Source: Cunninghamia lanceolata
Taxonomy: Eukaryota; Streptophyta; Pinopsida; Cupressales; Cupressaceae
DNA length: 64,000 bases
Assembly (NCBI GenBank): GCA_027924645.1
Contig: BSBN01000233.1
Span: forward strand, 9,380,501-9,444,500
Direction of reading: 5' to 3'
The notes under the pieces are model-generated. The model saw only the letters and a list, made by a program, of their open reading frames with translations, was not told where the DNA came from and did no database searches. Below are positions 47,210 through 58,069 of this stretch, piece after piece (positions within the stretch are counted from its first letter, which is position 1; every line of letters begins with the position of its first letter). Position numbers and translations under genes: made by a program.

Positions 47210-48352
47210 ATCCTCTTGTCTTTATTCTAAGGTGGCTTGTCTTCATGTGTCATTCCTTCCTGCTTATCTTGACTAGCACCATCCTAAGGTATATCCTTAG
47301 TTTGTTCATCATGTATTTGTGCCTCTATTTGGATATCCTCAGGCTTTTATTCCTAATCATTTTGATGGGGCTTTTTTTCTTGTTGCCCATTATCACCCTC
47401 ACCAGTCTTATTTCCTGAATCCATGATTGACTCTGACATAGGTTCCTCTTTGGGTTCATTCATTAGGATATCCTGATGTCCTTGTTCACTTTCATCTCTA
47501 TGGATATCTGGATGTGCTCCTTCTATTTGAACATCATCACTCATATCATCAACTTCCATTTGAATATTCTCTTCTTGTGTTTAGCTATCTTTAATAGTAT
47601 CTTCTTCAGTTCTTCCTCCCACAGGTAGATAAGTTAAACCTACCACTACTGGGCTAGTTACCATATCAATCAAAGTATTCAGAGGTCCATTTGTACCTCT
47701 ACTTCAGGGGATTCTTCCCTTTCCATTTTCTCTTCACTTGCCTCTACTATAGTAGCTCCATCTGTGGACTCTATATGTTGGAGCATGGTCTCAATTGGAT
47801 GATTAGTGATATCCTTTACTACTTCATCCTCAATGAGATCAATGGTATCACTTAATGGTAAGGCATTAGCAACTTATTCCTCTTGGGCTTTGCTTTTATC
47901 CTCTTGTGCCATTTCTATTTTTACCTTAATTATGCTCTCTACTAGCACATCATGTTGTAATTCCCTGACTACATTCAAGGATTGATCAGCACGTGTCAAT
48001 GCTAGTGGTGGTGGTGGTGTGATGGCTCCTCTCATGTGAGAGCTTTGATATCTTCTTTGTCTTGGGACTTTGATTCCCTGTAGCAAATCCTTCTCTATCC
48101 CAAGTAATATTTTGATTGGGATTTGATTTTTCTCTTTATCACCTCTATTTATACTGACTCCTATTTGGCTGGGACCCCCTTCTTCCAGAGGCTCTTCTTC
48201 TTCTTCTACAACTACTGCCTTAGACTTTGATATAGGAATAACAGTCATAGGTACACCCTTGGGAGGAGAAGGTGGTGCATATACCAATGACACCACCTCC
48301 ATTGTAGGGTCATCTATAGCTCCTGATGAGATGGGCTGTGCTAACTTGGTCT
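47210..48352 (-). pseudogene. Diverged U3-type protein, middle/C-terminal part
   Basis: Open pieces 48302-47874 and 47559-47353 plus connecting sequence. VVRELQHDVLVESIIK matches the KELQHDVPLPTII spot of the giant-LTR gene, and the surroundings are equally charged (VVVEEEEEPLEEGG, Asp/Glu/Gln-rich tail), with an SPPKGVP patch. The piece is cut off by the CACTA-type end before the coiled coil. It continues the frame of 58070-59769 across element B, whose target copy GGTCT is 48348-48352. Confidence 0.65.
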
Positions 48353-49257
48353 TGTATAATGAAAAATTTGGATTTATAAATAGAAATGATCAAACAATTG
48401 AAATGCATAACCTAAACCCAAATAATTCAATACCTCGAAGATGCAAAATGAGCTGGATTGATTGATCGCTTTGTTGTGTTGATTGCTCGATTCCGCAACA
48501 TAACGTTGATAAGGAGATAGATGATGGATGCAAAGGCTCTAATGATATTTCAACAGCATGTGGATACTTGAGGATCAATGCCCTTTTAGAAAATTTGACA
48601 GAATAAGGGTGCTTAAGGCTCAATGCATGCTAATGGCTTGTGAGGGGGTTGATTTATAGGAAAGGCTTGGTTCCAATGGATGGCTAGGATCAATTAGGGC
48701 TTTAGGTGAAATGGATGGATAGGATTAAGTTAGGTTTCCTTGCACATCAAGAAATTGTAGTCATATGACATGTGGCAAAGGAGGATGAGGCTTAGGTGTG
48801 CTTGTGTAGATAAATACTAAAATTAGGTCCCATTAGTTGTGCATGTGAAAGATAAAAGTTGTAACACATGATTGACTAGACAAGTGTTGGAATGTGATGA
48901 AAGATGAGTGTTTAATTCAAATAAAATATTTGAATTAGTTGGGATATGAGTTAGATATTAATTAAATAAATAAAATTTATTTAATTAATTGAGAAGTTGA
49001 ATAGGATGAGATAATATATGATGTGGAAATTAATTAAATAAATAAAATTTATTTAATTAATTGGGATGGGGATAAGATAAATGGGATTATGCATGTGAAA
49101 TTAATTAAATAAATAAAATTTATTTAATTAATTGGCTAATGGATAAATGGGATTAAGAGTGGGATTTAGGACAAAAATGGCTTATGATGTTTAGGATAAT
49201 GTTTTAACAAGGTGTTGTAGGACATGGACAAAGTTGGGACAAATTTGGGTGTCTACA
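48353..49257 (-). repeat. Element B LTR, left (3' LTR)
   Basis: 905 bp, minus-strand termini TGTAGACACCC...CATTATACA. TATA box CCTATAAATC at 48651-48660. The U3 has three near-identical 34-bp A/T palindromes (48957-48990, 49029-49062, 49100-49133). Confidence 0.94.
48957..49133. repeat. Three 34-bp A/T palindromes in U3 of element B
   Basis: Each unit is ATTAATTAAATAAAT, a short centre, then the complement ATTTATTTAATTAAT, about 71 bp apart. Same units at 57764-57940 in the other LTR, and looser versions in element A LTRs (7797-7998). Confidence 0.85.
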
Positions 49258-49273
49258 TTTTGCCCCTCTTTGA
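49258..49273 (-). promoter_or_regulatory. Polypurine tract of element B
   Basis: TCAAAGAGGGGCAAAA on the minus strand, next to the LTR start, identical to element A. Confidence 0.88.
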
Positions 49274-49816
49274 GATGATGTTCGAGATGATAAGATTTGT
49301 GTCGAGTAACATCATTTCAAAGAAGCCAAGGTATGGATAGAGGAAAATGATAGTGATGATGGAAAGATATGATGAGGATGATGATGGTGGAAAGATAGGA
49401 TGAAATGGGATGATGATGCCCCCTCGAGAGGTTAGGCGGGTTGGACAAACACGGGTAGGCTCTCGAAAAGAAATGGCTTGGCTGCAAAAAGAAAGATAAG
49501 GGGATAGATAGAAGAAATGATGATGCGTTATGCTGCAATGAAGGTGAGCAACCATGATGTTTGATATAGCACTAGACGTTATGCACCAAGGTATAAGGAC
49601 CAGGGTGACGATGTGTCTTGTGCCCTAGCGTAATACAACCTTGTCTAACATATGAGGAAGAAAACTTAGAGCATTGAAGTCCTACTACACAAAAGGTATG
49701 ATATGACCTTAGATGCAAAGGATAGTGCAAAAAGCTATTCCAACATACACAAGATATGAATATTAGCTGGAATGATATAGATGTGATACAAATGCAAGAT
49801 AAAAAGATAACACACA

Positions 49817-49841
49817 CAAGCAAGCAAGCAAGCAAGCAAGC
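49817..49841. repeat. (CAAG)n microsatellite
   Basis: Six units of CAAG/AAGC. Confidence 0.85.
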
Positions 49842-51844
49842 ACAAATGATTCAAAAACAAACAAGGTATTGCCCCTATCAAGCTGTAAACCAATGATTAA
49901 TTGCTGATTGTTGATAGTTGAGAGTGTTGTCATTGCAGGGAAAGCTATATCCCTAGATCAACACAAGGTTGTTTGCTGAGTTGGTTGGCTAGTTGATTGA
50001 TTGATTTGGCTTACAACAAGGCTAGGATCAAGACCATGGATTGCGTTTGGATAACTTGGCTTGATTAATTAACATGATTGGTATGGATTAAGGATGGGCT
50101 TGCATTTAGATCTTTGTTTGGAATGGTTGGAAGATGATGAAATGTTGATTAGATTGATTTGATGAAGGATGGATGATTTGTGGTGGATTGAGCTTCTTTT
50201 GACTTGTTGAAGTGATTGGATTTGTTTTGATGGCTAGATTGATGTGCTTGAGTTGATTTGTTTTGGTGTTGATGTTGATGATTGATAGGATTTATTTTGA
50301 TGGTTGGATTGATGTGCTTTGAGTTGATTTTCTTTGGTGTTAATGCTGATGATTGATAGGATTTGTTGTGATGGTTGGCTTGATCTGCTTTGGTTGGGAT
50401 GGTTGCTATTGTTGGGTTGATTGTTTTGATGATTGGATTTGTTTAGAATGATGATAGTGATGGTGTGATGATAAGAGTGTCCACTCAATCTAAGTATAAG
50501 CATGTGTTCTTAGTGTGCACAAAGGATATAAAATAAACAAGGTATTGCCCTTGTCAAGTCATAAACCAATGATTGATTGTTTCATTGATAAAGATAGATA
50601 GTGTTGTCATTGTGGGGAAAGCTATATCCCTAGATCAACACAAGGATGTGGGAACGCTGTATCCCATTGATGATGATTGATGATGATTGATTGGGCTCAT
50701 GACAAGATTAGGATCAAAACCTGTTGATTTGATTGGATAATGTTCCTTGATTCATTAGCTTGCTTGATATGGATTAGTGTGACATGGATTTAAGATCATT
50801 GCTTAGATTGATTTGATTGATATGACTGGAAGAAGTGATTGATTGAAATGGATGAATGAATGTTATTGATAAGAAGAATTGATGATGATAATTTTGATTT
50901 TGATTGATGTTGATGGAGTGGATTGTTTTGGATGATGATTGAATTGATCTTATTGCTTGGATTTTTTGTTGGATATTTGATTTTTTTGGATTTTTTGACA
51001 TATTTGATTTTTTTTTTGTAGTTTTTGAAATGTTTTGGGATGTCAATGGATTTACAATTTAGGTAGCTGTTGTGCTAGATACCAATGACAAGGGAAAACC
51101 AAGTCTAGGTGCAAAGATGGATGAATGGGATTGGATGGATAAAAGGATGGGCAATAAGGGATGGAAGGCTCATGAAATATGGATGGATAAAAAGATAGGC
51201 CATAAAAGGGATGGATGCATGCCTCGTGATGAACAAATAGGTAGGCTATAGTGGAAAGCTCATGATAAATGGATAGATACAAGGATAGGCTATGGTGGAT
51301 GGATGTATGCCTCATGATAAATAGATAGGTAGGCTATAGTGGAAAGCTCATGATAAATAGATGGGGATAAGCTATAAGATGGAAAGCTTATGATAAGGAT
51401 ATGCCATAGTGGATGGATCATAAGGGAGCTAGGATGTGATCTTCAAAGGCTATGTTGCATAGGAAGAACTTGCCCCCATTCTAGGTGGTAATGCTTAGGA
51501 TTTTTACATGACAAAGTTCATGACCATGGGATGACATGATAGGTTTTACATGACAAGGTGTATGATAGGTGGATAATGATAATATGGATTGATGAGGAAG
51601 GTATGAGGTATACAAAGAGATATCCAAAGCATGTTTCAAGATTTGGCCCCTGTGTCTTCATCAAAATCAAAAGGCAGAAGGATGGATGAATGGATAAATG
51701 GGTTCAATAGGATAGGCTTGTTTATGTAATGGCTAAGGATGGTAGGATGGTGAATGATATAATGGGATAGATAGTTTGGAAATGGATAGGTTGGATGAGA
51801 CAATGTGCCCCCAAGTGTAAGTGACATAGAATATCAACCTACAC

Positions 51845-52030
51845 ATGACGCCTGTTTGTCAGGTTTTCATCATGGTACTTATCCAAGGCGCCTGTTTACC
51901 AGGTTTTCACCGTTGGACGAAGGGATTTCTCTTTACTTTTTTAATTTTTTGATTTTTGATTCTTTTTTTTTCTTTTTTTTTTTGGATGGGATGACAATTA
52001 CACATGGCGCCTGTTTGCCAGGTTTTCACC
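51845..52030 (-). repeat. Repeated hairpin motif of element B
   Basis: Three units (about 51847, 51888, 52006) of GCGCCTGTTTGCCAGGTTTT or close variants. Counterpart of 10076-10300 in element A. Confidence 0.65.
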
Positions 52031-52263
52031 ATGGTAATGGATAGGAGGGACTCAAGTGGCTAGTGCTATGAAGGTTGATAGTGTCCCTTTAGAAATGGAT
52101 GATGTCTTCACATGGACCATGCCGTTATGCTCATAGATGTTGATAGGGGGTTGCATGGATGGGAGATGGAGTAGGTAGATAGTGGATGATGAAATGGATT
52201 ATGAAAGGTTCATGCAAGGATAGATGGATCGGGATAGTGGACTATGATGTGGATTATGTAGGC

Positions 52264-55200
52264 TTATGCAAAAGCATGGACCATAGGGATAGCATGGCGG
52301 AGATATGCAAGATAATGGATGGAAGATGGGTAGATGTAGATATGTGAAGGTGCTGCGAAGTGGAAGGGAATCATGACCAACGGTTGCACACACCATGATA
52401 AACATTGAAGCTTTTGATGAGATGGTGGTGTAGGAAGCAATGGAGATATTTGCTTAGGAGATGGTTGATGAAGTGATTTAGGAACCCACATAGATTTAGT
52501 ATTTTTAGTGCTTTTGTTTTGCTTGTGGGATTTTTGAAGGGAATGGAAGTTTTGGATGGAAATAGGCTTTTGGATGGAGGTAGGTGATTGGGATTCTTGA
52601 GATGTGGAGGAGGATGCCTCATTTGACTTGCTAACTATTTGCTTAGGAACCCAAACCATTTTGCTTTGGGGCTTTGCTTTTGGAGGTAAGCGTTTGGATG
52701 GTTGCTTAGATGTGGATGAGGATGCCTCATTCGCTTTGCTAGCTGTTTTCTTAGGAACCCAAACCATTTTGCTTTTGGGCTTTGCTTTTGGAGGTATGGG
52801 CTTGGATAGCTTTTTGGATTGCTTTGATTTGGTTCTTTGCATTGATTTTTCATGTTTGTGCCCTAAGGCATGATAGTTCTTTGGATTTTTGGTAGGACTT
52901 TTAGCTTTATAGGTAGAGGCATCAAATTTTTTGCTTTTGAATCCCATGGCATGGGCGGAGTGGATGAAATGATTGGAAGCTTTATGCTTAGGTGATGTGT
53001 GCTTTTGTTGGCCATGATTAGGGATGTAAGGATACTTATGAATGATATGTATGTTAGGTGTTGGAAGCAATGGTGGCAAGGTGGATGGAGGGATATTTGG
53101 AGTTGGTAAAAGTGGAGGCAAGGTGGATGGCGGAAGGTGTATGGTCACATGCTTTTGGCATTTATAGGATGATGGAGATGGAATGGCTACATATGTTTTG
53201 GGTATATGATGGGGGGTGTGATGGAAAGTGGTAGGTTTAGGATGCATGAAAGGATTACCAACATCTTGGCCTTGTTTACCTTGGGGTGTGTATCCAAGGC
53301 CATATGAGCATGGAGGGATTTTGACATGGTTTGGCTCCAAAATACCTTGTTCATAAAGGCCTAGACCTTTGCCTTGGTAGTTCATGTTTTGGAGTATGCG
53401 ATGGACAATGGGACTAGGTGTGCTGTGAACATTAGACTTGAGCTCATTATTGGATGAAGAAGGTGAAGTGGATAAAGGTCGTTGTTGTCCTAAGGAAGAA
53501 CATTCATGGACAAAGGTGGTAAAACCAATAGGACATGATGGTGGACTTGAAGTGGAATCGATGGTCAATGTGAAAGGAGGATCATTAGGATCTTGCTTAT
53601 GTTCATGTTGATCCAAGTTATTGGTATGATCTTTTATGCTTACTTGGGGGACAAGTGTCTCATCATGACAAGTTGATGTTTGCTCATTATGGATAGGGCT
53701 AGATGGTAGATGACTAGAAGCAATGTGGATATCTTGGTCATGGATAGATATAGGATTATGGATAGGATCAAGGTGCTCATGGATAGCTTCTTCATAGGTA
53801 TCATCTTGATCATAAAGAAGGTAAATGTTATGGATGGGTTGCATGGAAGTGTTTTGATCTTGAGTTGGACTAGGGCTTAATGTTTCCACATGTTTAAGAT
53901 TATGCTCTTGACATACCTCTTGACTTTGGATGGAAGTGGAAGGTTCTTGAGTGGACTTGATAGGCTCTTGATAGTTATCAACATGAAGGCATGATGGCTC
54001 TTGACTTAGGCTTGTGGTTGGAGACTCTTGAATAGACTTGTTGGCTTGTAGGTCACATGATGGGCTTAAAGGGCTAGGTATGTTAATGGAAGCCTCTTGA
54101 AGAGGCTCAAGGAAATGTGAACCACATGATGAGATTATAGGATTGGACATGACCTTTGGAAGTTCATTGGTAGGCTCATGAATTAGTGTTTGACATGGAG
54201 GTAGTTTATTCCTAGCTAGTAGCCAATGGATCACATCATTTGCAAGTGTATGGGTGGATGGAAAATATAATGGATGTATGATAATGGTAGTTGGTGTTGG
54301 ATTAGGATTAGGACTAGGATTAGGTTGAGACCTAATTGGATTGGATGGATTATGATTTGGACTAGATGGGGGTGATGATGTGGCACGATTTCCCATTATA
54401 GGTGGGTACACCTTGTAAATAATTGAGACAAATATTGGACATTGATTTGTATTATGACCTTTGGTCCTATGGTATGCACAATAATCATGTTCATCATATG
54501 GACTTTCTTCACATGGTTTGACTTTAGGAAGTTCAATGAGTTTTGTTTCAAGCATCCTTTGTAAAACTCTCTCAGCCGCATCCTTTGGTGAATGATTATA
54601 ATGATATGGTGAGGAAGGTAATGAGGGGCTTGGTGGTTTGGAAGGTAAAGGGATCAATGGACTATGATTGGGATCACATGGTGGTGTTGGGATAGGATTA
54701 GTTGGCTCATGTGTTGGCGGGTGATTAGATGATGAAGGCCACTCATAAGATGCATTTGCTAAATTGGTATCTCCCTTGTCAAAGGTAATTAAGTCTTGCA
54801 TAGGATAACTTGGGCTTGTTTGATTTATATACAAGGGATTACTTGGACTTGGATGTGCTTCTTGTTGCAAAGGTGGACTTAGGTCTATCAATGGTGCTTG
54901 GTGGTCTTGTTGAAAAGGTGTACTTGGACCTGATTGATTTATGTACAAAGGGCTATTTGGACTTGCATGTTGTTCTTGTGATATCACTTGATTGCCTTGT
55001 GGATGGGCTTGGTAGTGCATTGGAATGCTGGTATGAGGGATTGGATAAGCTTGAGGTGGAGGTTGATAGGTTGATGTGGCATTGACTTGGTGGATAGGTG
55101 GATTAAGTTGATAGGAAGTGGATGGATATGACATGTGGCTATAAGGTGGATTAGGTTGATAGGAAGTGGCTAAGGATTGTTGTACTTGTCGAGCTTGACT

Positions 55201-55389
55201 AGTGGCTAAAAGGTGTTGGACTTGGGCTATGGAGTGTTGTAGTTGAAGTGATTGGCTTGCGTGGGGTTGAACTTTTTGGATGAAGAATTGTAATATTTCA
55301 ATGGCGTCTTGGTTTAGGGGTTGTAATCCTTGATAAAGATTTTGGAGGAATCTTTGGAATTTGATTTCTAGGTCCTCTAGTGTAGACAT
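52264..55389 (-). CDS. Element B protein, intact 1,041 aa, gag-derived without enzyme domain
   Basis: One open frame from ATG 55389. Residues 1-60 are helical (MSTLEDLEIKFQRFLQNLY); 60-290 are Gln/Pro/Ser/Tyr-rich. At about 305-318 CAYHRTKGHNTNQC is a C-x2-H-x4-H-x4-C zinc-finger-like motif, as in Tat/Athila-type gag. Residues 340-650 are Ser/Pro/His/Asp-rich and disordered. At about 662-700 RILQNMNYQGKGLG and GLGYTP form a G-patch-like motif, which in gypsy elements sits between protease and RT. The C-terminal 300 residues are Lys/Pro/Ser-rich with repeats PPLLPTPNI (twice) and KMVWVPK (twice, plus a MWVPK). The gag core and protease of element A are missing between these parts. The long frame without a stop in a decayed neighbourhood shows recent transposition. 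Confidence 0.85.
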   Translation of the reverse strand: MSTLEDLEIKFQRFLQNLYQGLQPLNQDAIEILQFFIQKVQPHASQSLQLQHSIAQVQHLLATSQARQVQQSLATSYQPNPPYSHMSYPSTSYQLNPPIHQVNATSTYQPPPQAYPIPHTSIPMHYQAHPQGNQVISQEQHASPNSPLYINQSGPSTPFQQDHQAPLIDLSPPLQQEAHPSPSNPLYINQTSPSYPMQDLITFDKGDTNLANASYEWPSSSNHPPTHEPTNPIPTPPCDPNHSPLIPLPSKPPSPSLPSSPYHYNHSPKDAAERVLQRMLETKLIELPKVKPCEESPYDEHDYCAYHRTKGHNTNQCPIFVSIIYKVYPPIMGNRATSSPPSSPNHNPSNPIRSQPNPSPNPNPTPTTIIIHPLYFPSTHTLANDVIHWLLARNKLPPCQTLIHEPTNELPKVMSNPIISSCGSHFLEPLQEASINIPSPLSPSCDLQANKSIQESPTTSLSQEPSCLHVDNYQEPIKSTQEPSTSIQSQEVCQEHNLKHVETLSPSPTQDQNTSMQPIHNIYLLYDQDDTYEEAIHEHLDPIHNPISIHDQDIHIASSHLPSSPIHNEQTSTCHDETLVPQVSIKDHTNNLDQHEHKQDPNDPPFTLTIDSTSSPPSCPIGFTTFVHECSSLGQQRPLSTSPSSSNNELKSNVHSTPSPIVHRILQNMNYQGKGLGLYEQGILEPNHVKIPPCSYGLGYTPQGKQGQDVGNPFMHPKPTTFHHTPHHIPKTYVAIPSPSSYKCQKHVTIHLPPSTLPPLLPTPNIPPSTLPPLLPTPNIHIIHKYPYIPNHGQQKHTSPKHKASNHFIHSAHAMGFKSKKFDASTYKAKSPTKNPKNYHALGHKHEKSMQRTKSKQSKKLSKPIPPKAKPKSKMVWVPKKTASKANEASSSTSKQPSKRLPPKAKPQSKMVWVPKQIVSKSNEASSSTSQESQSPTSIQKPISIQNFHSLQKSHKQNKSTKNTKSMWVPKSLHQPSPKQISPLLPTPPSHQKLQCLSWCVQPLVMIPFHFAAPSHIYIYPSSIHYLAYLRHAIPMVHAFA

Positions 55390-56340
55390 GTTGTCACCAC
55401 GTGTTTGTCTTAAGTCCTTTTAGCAAGTGCTTGCTTAGGGATTTGGATGATGATGTGGAATGTTTAGATGATGTGTTTAGATTGATTTGTTTATGTGTTT
55501 GGGTGTTTAGAGCTTGATGTGGCAATATTCAAACAAATGATTATGCATATACACACATGAATCACTCACGCAAGACACATAAGCAAGTTGTTGACTTTGA
55601 AAATGAAATGTGATGATTATGCAAGCACACATGGAAAACACATCAACAAGCCTAATGTGTAGTCAAGTGGGTATAGCCAATTAGGTCTTAGGCTATCTAT
55701 TGCACAAGGTTGACTATGGAATTGAAAGTGAAATCCTGCCACACAGCCAGGAGAAAGGGGTAACCCACCCTTCACCTTCACTTCCCAAAGGTATAAAGTT
55801 CTTTGGGGCTTAGCCAAGAGTGACAAGATTCCAACTCCCAATGAGGGTGTCTTTCGATTCAGCCTCGATTGAGGTCGTCCCTTAGAGTGGTGTGTCTCCA
55901 AGCAGGCCTCCTAAGAAGGGTATGACAAAAGCAAACCAAGTGAGCTGTCACTTGATTCACACTCGCAGTTGTTAATTTCTCCTTAGAAACTTGAAATGTG
56001 TAACAAACAGTTCAAGCACTTGTTCTTTTTAGACCCAAATCTAAATGTGATGGAAGACAATGGTTTGTTTTAGCCTAATTTTTTGATGTAAATTTGCAAA
56101 CAATTGTTTATTTTAAAGCCCAAATCCAAGTGTAATGACAAACAAGTTGTTTGTTTTATGCCCAAAATGTAAATGTGTGATCAAATAATGATTAGAGATG
56201 AGAGATTAGAATGAGTGCACCTCATAAAAATTGCTTTCCAAGTTGCTATTATGATTGATCCAAATGTTGCTCCAACTCCTTTGATTCACTTACAAGTCAC
56301 TGCAAAAAATAAAATGTGATTTGGTTCGCTAGATTGGAAG
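55390..56340 (-). other. 5' leader of element B, upstream of ORF
   Basis: No supportable gene. A/T-rich blocks with AAATG...TTTGTTTTA similarity repeat around 55990-56170. Confidence 0.5.
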
Positions 56341-57010
56341 ATATGATTTTTTTTTCTAAAAGTCGCGCGTCAAAAATTTCTGAAAAATTAGAATCGCAGG
56401 GTCAACTTCAAATCGCCATAACTCTTTGAATACTAAACCAAATATTTAATGTAACCACTTTTCGGAAAGCTCTCGAAGTCCTCTTTCCAATGAATCTAAG
56501 ATCTCCTTTTTACAGGACCTATGTAAAACAAAAAACCCTCTGCAACAGATCTGGTCATAAATTAAAAAAATCAGCAAAAAGTTGCGCGTCAAAAATTTCT
56601 GAAAAATTAGAATCGCAGGGTCAACTTCAAATCGTCATAACTCTTTGAATACTGAGCCAAATCTTTAATGTAACCACTTTTCGGAAAGCTCTCGAAGTCC
56701 TCTTTCCAACGAATCTAAGATCTCTTTTTTCCAGGACCTGTGCAAAACAAAAAACCCTCTGCAACAAATCTGGTCATAAATTAAAAAAATTAGCAAAAAG
56801 TCGCGCGTCGAAAATTTCTGAAAAATTAGAATCATAGGGTCAACTTCAAATCGTCATAACTCTTTGAATACTGAGCCAAATCTTTAATGTAACTACTTTT
56901 CGGAAAGCTCTCGAAGTCCTCTTTCCAATGAATCTAAGATCTCCTTTTTACAGGACCTGTGTAAAACAAAAAACCCTCTGCAACAGATCTGGTCATAAAA
57001 TAAAAAAAAA
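56341..57010. repeat. Three tandem 219-bp repeats in element B leader
   Basis: Units start at about 56361, 56580 and 56799 (GTCGCGCGTCAAAAATTTCT or one-base variants), spacing 219 bp each; the third is complete to about 57006. Copies differ at a few positions only. Each contains CATAACTCTTTGAATACT and TTTTCGGAAAGCTCTCGAAG. They lie between the primer site and the ORF, where packaging or translation signals would be. Confidence 0.9.
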
Positions 57011-57136
57011 TCAGCAATATAAAATATCTTCAACCTACAAATCAAAGTGTATAAACCTGCAAAAATGAATGATTGACGCTCCAAGAAATCTGATCTTCAC
57101 AAAAACAACTCAAACAAGAGGGTTAATCAGGGACGT

Positions 57137-57156
57137 GAGTCCCATCGGGCGTGCCA
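57137..57156 (-). promoter_or_regulatory. Primer-binding site of element B
   Basis: TGGCACGCCCGATGGGACTC on the minus strand, three bases after the LTR. tRNA not assigned. Confidence 0.78.
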
Positions 57157-57159
57157 AAA

Positions 57160-58064
57160 TGTATAATGAAAAATTTGGATTTATAAATGGAAATGATCAA
57201 ACAATTGAAATGCATAACCTAAACCCAAATAATTCAATACCTCGAAGATGCAAAATGAGCTTGATTGATTGATCGCTTTGTTGTGTTGATTGCTCGATTC
57301 CGCAGCATAACGTTGATAAGAAGATAGATGATGGATGCAAAGGCTCTAATGATATTTCAACAGCATGTGGATACTTGAGGATCAATGCCCTTTTAGAAAA
57401 TTTGACAGAATAAGGGTGCTTAAGACTCAATGCATGCTAATGGCTTGTGAGGGGGTTGATTTATAGGAAAGGCTTGGTTCCAATGGATGGCTAGGATCAA
57501 TTAGGGCTTTAGGTGAAATGGATGGATAGGATTAAGTTAGGTTTCCTTGCACATCAAGAAATTGTAGTCATATGACATGTGGCAAAGGAGGATGAGGCTT
57601 AGGTGTGCTTGTGTAGATAAATACTAAAATTAGGTCCCATTAGTTGTGCATGTGAAAGATAAAAGTTGTAACACATGATTGACTAGACAAGTGTTAGAAT
57701 GTGATGAAAGATGAGTGTTTAATTCAAATAAAATATTTGAATTAGTTGGGATATGAGTTAGATATTAATTAAATAAATAAAATTTATTTAATTAATTGAG
57801 AAGTTGAATAGGATGAGATAATATATGATGTGGAAATTAATTAAATAAATAAAATTTATTTAATTAATTGGGATGGGGATAAGATAAATGGGATTATGCA
57901 TGTGAAATTAATTAAATAAATAAAATTTATTTAATTAATTGGCTAATGGATAAATGGGATTAAGAGTGGGATTTAGGACAAAAATGGCTTATGATATTTA
58001 GGATAATGTTTTAACAAGGTGTTGTAGGACATGGACAAAGTTGGGACAAATTTGGGTGTCTACA
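57160..58064 (-). repeat. Element B LTR, right (5' LTR)
   Basis: 905 bp, TATA box CCTATAAATC at 57458-57467 (minus); GGTCT follows at 58065. Confidence 0.94.
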
Positions 58065-58069
58065 GGTCT

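Larger units (their letters stand above)
49274..52263 (-). other. 3' non-coding part of element B, repeat-rich
   Basis: 3 kb without a supportable gene. It holds a (CAAG)n run (49817-49841) and two copies, about 670 bp apart, of a block around AGGGAAAGCTATATCCCTAG (49855-49970 and 50530-50645). Three units of about 70 bp in TTGATG-rich sequence lie at 50220-50400. GGAAAGCTCATGATAAAT repeats lie at 51160-51390, and hairpin motifs at 51845-52030. Confidence 0.6.
48353..58064 (-). mobile_element. Element B: young non-autonomous LTR retrotransposon
   Basis: 9,712 bp. LTRs are both 905 bp and differ at about 7 positions by eye (under 1%); TSD GGTCT (48348-48352 and 58065-58069) is exact. It has a polypurine tract, a primer site and a single intact 1,041-codon ORF. 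There is no protease active site, RT, RNase H or integrase. The family is the same group as element A (TGTAGACACCC start, primer site, polypurine tract, hairpin motif). Confidence 0.94.

Noticed and set aside
56341..57010. 219-bp repeats as a CRISPR-like or satellite array
   Set aside because: Units are long, head-to-tail and without spacers, only three, and confined to the leader of element B.
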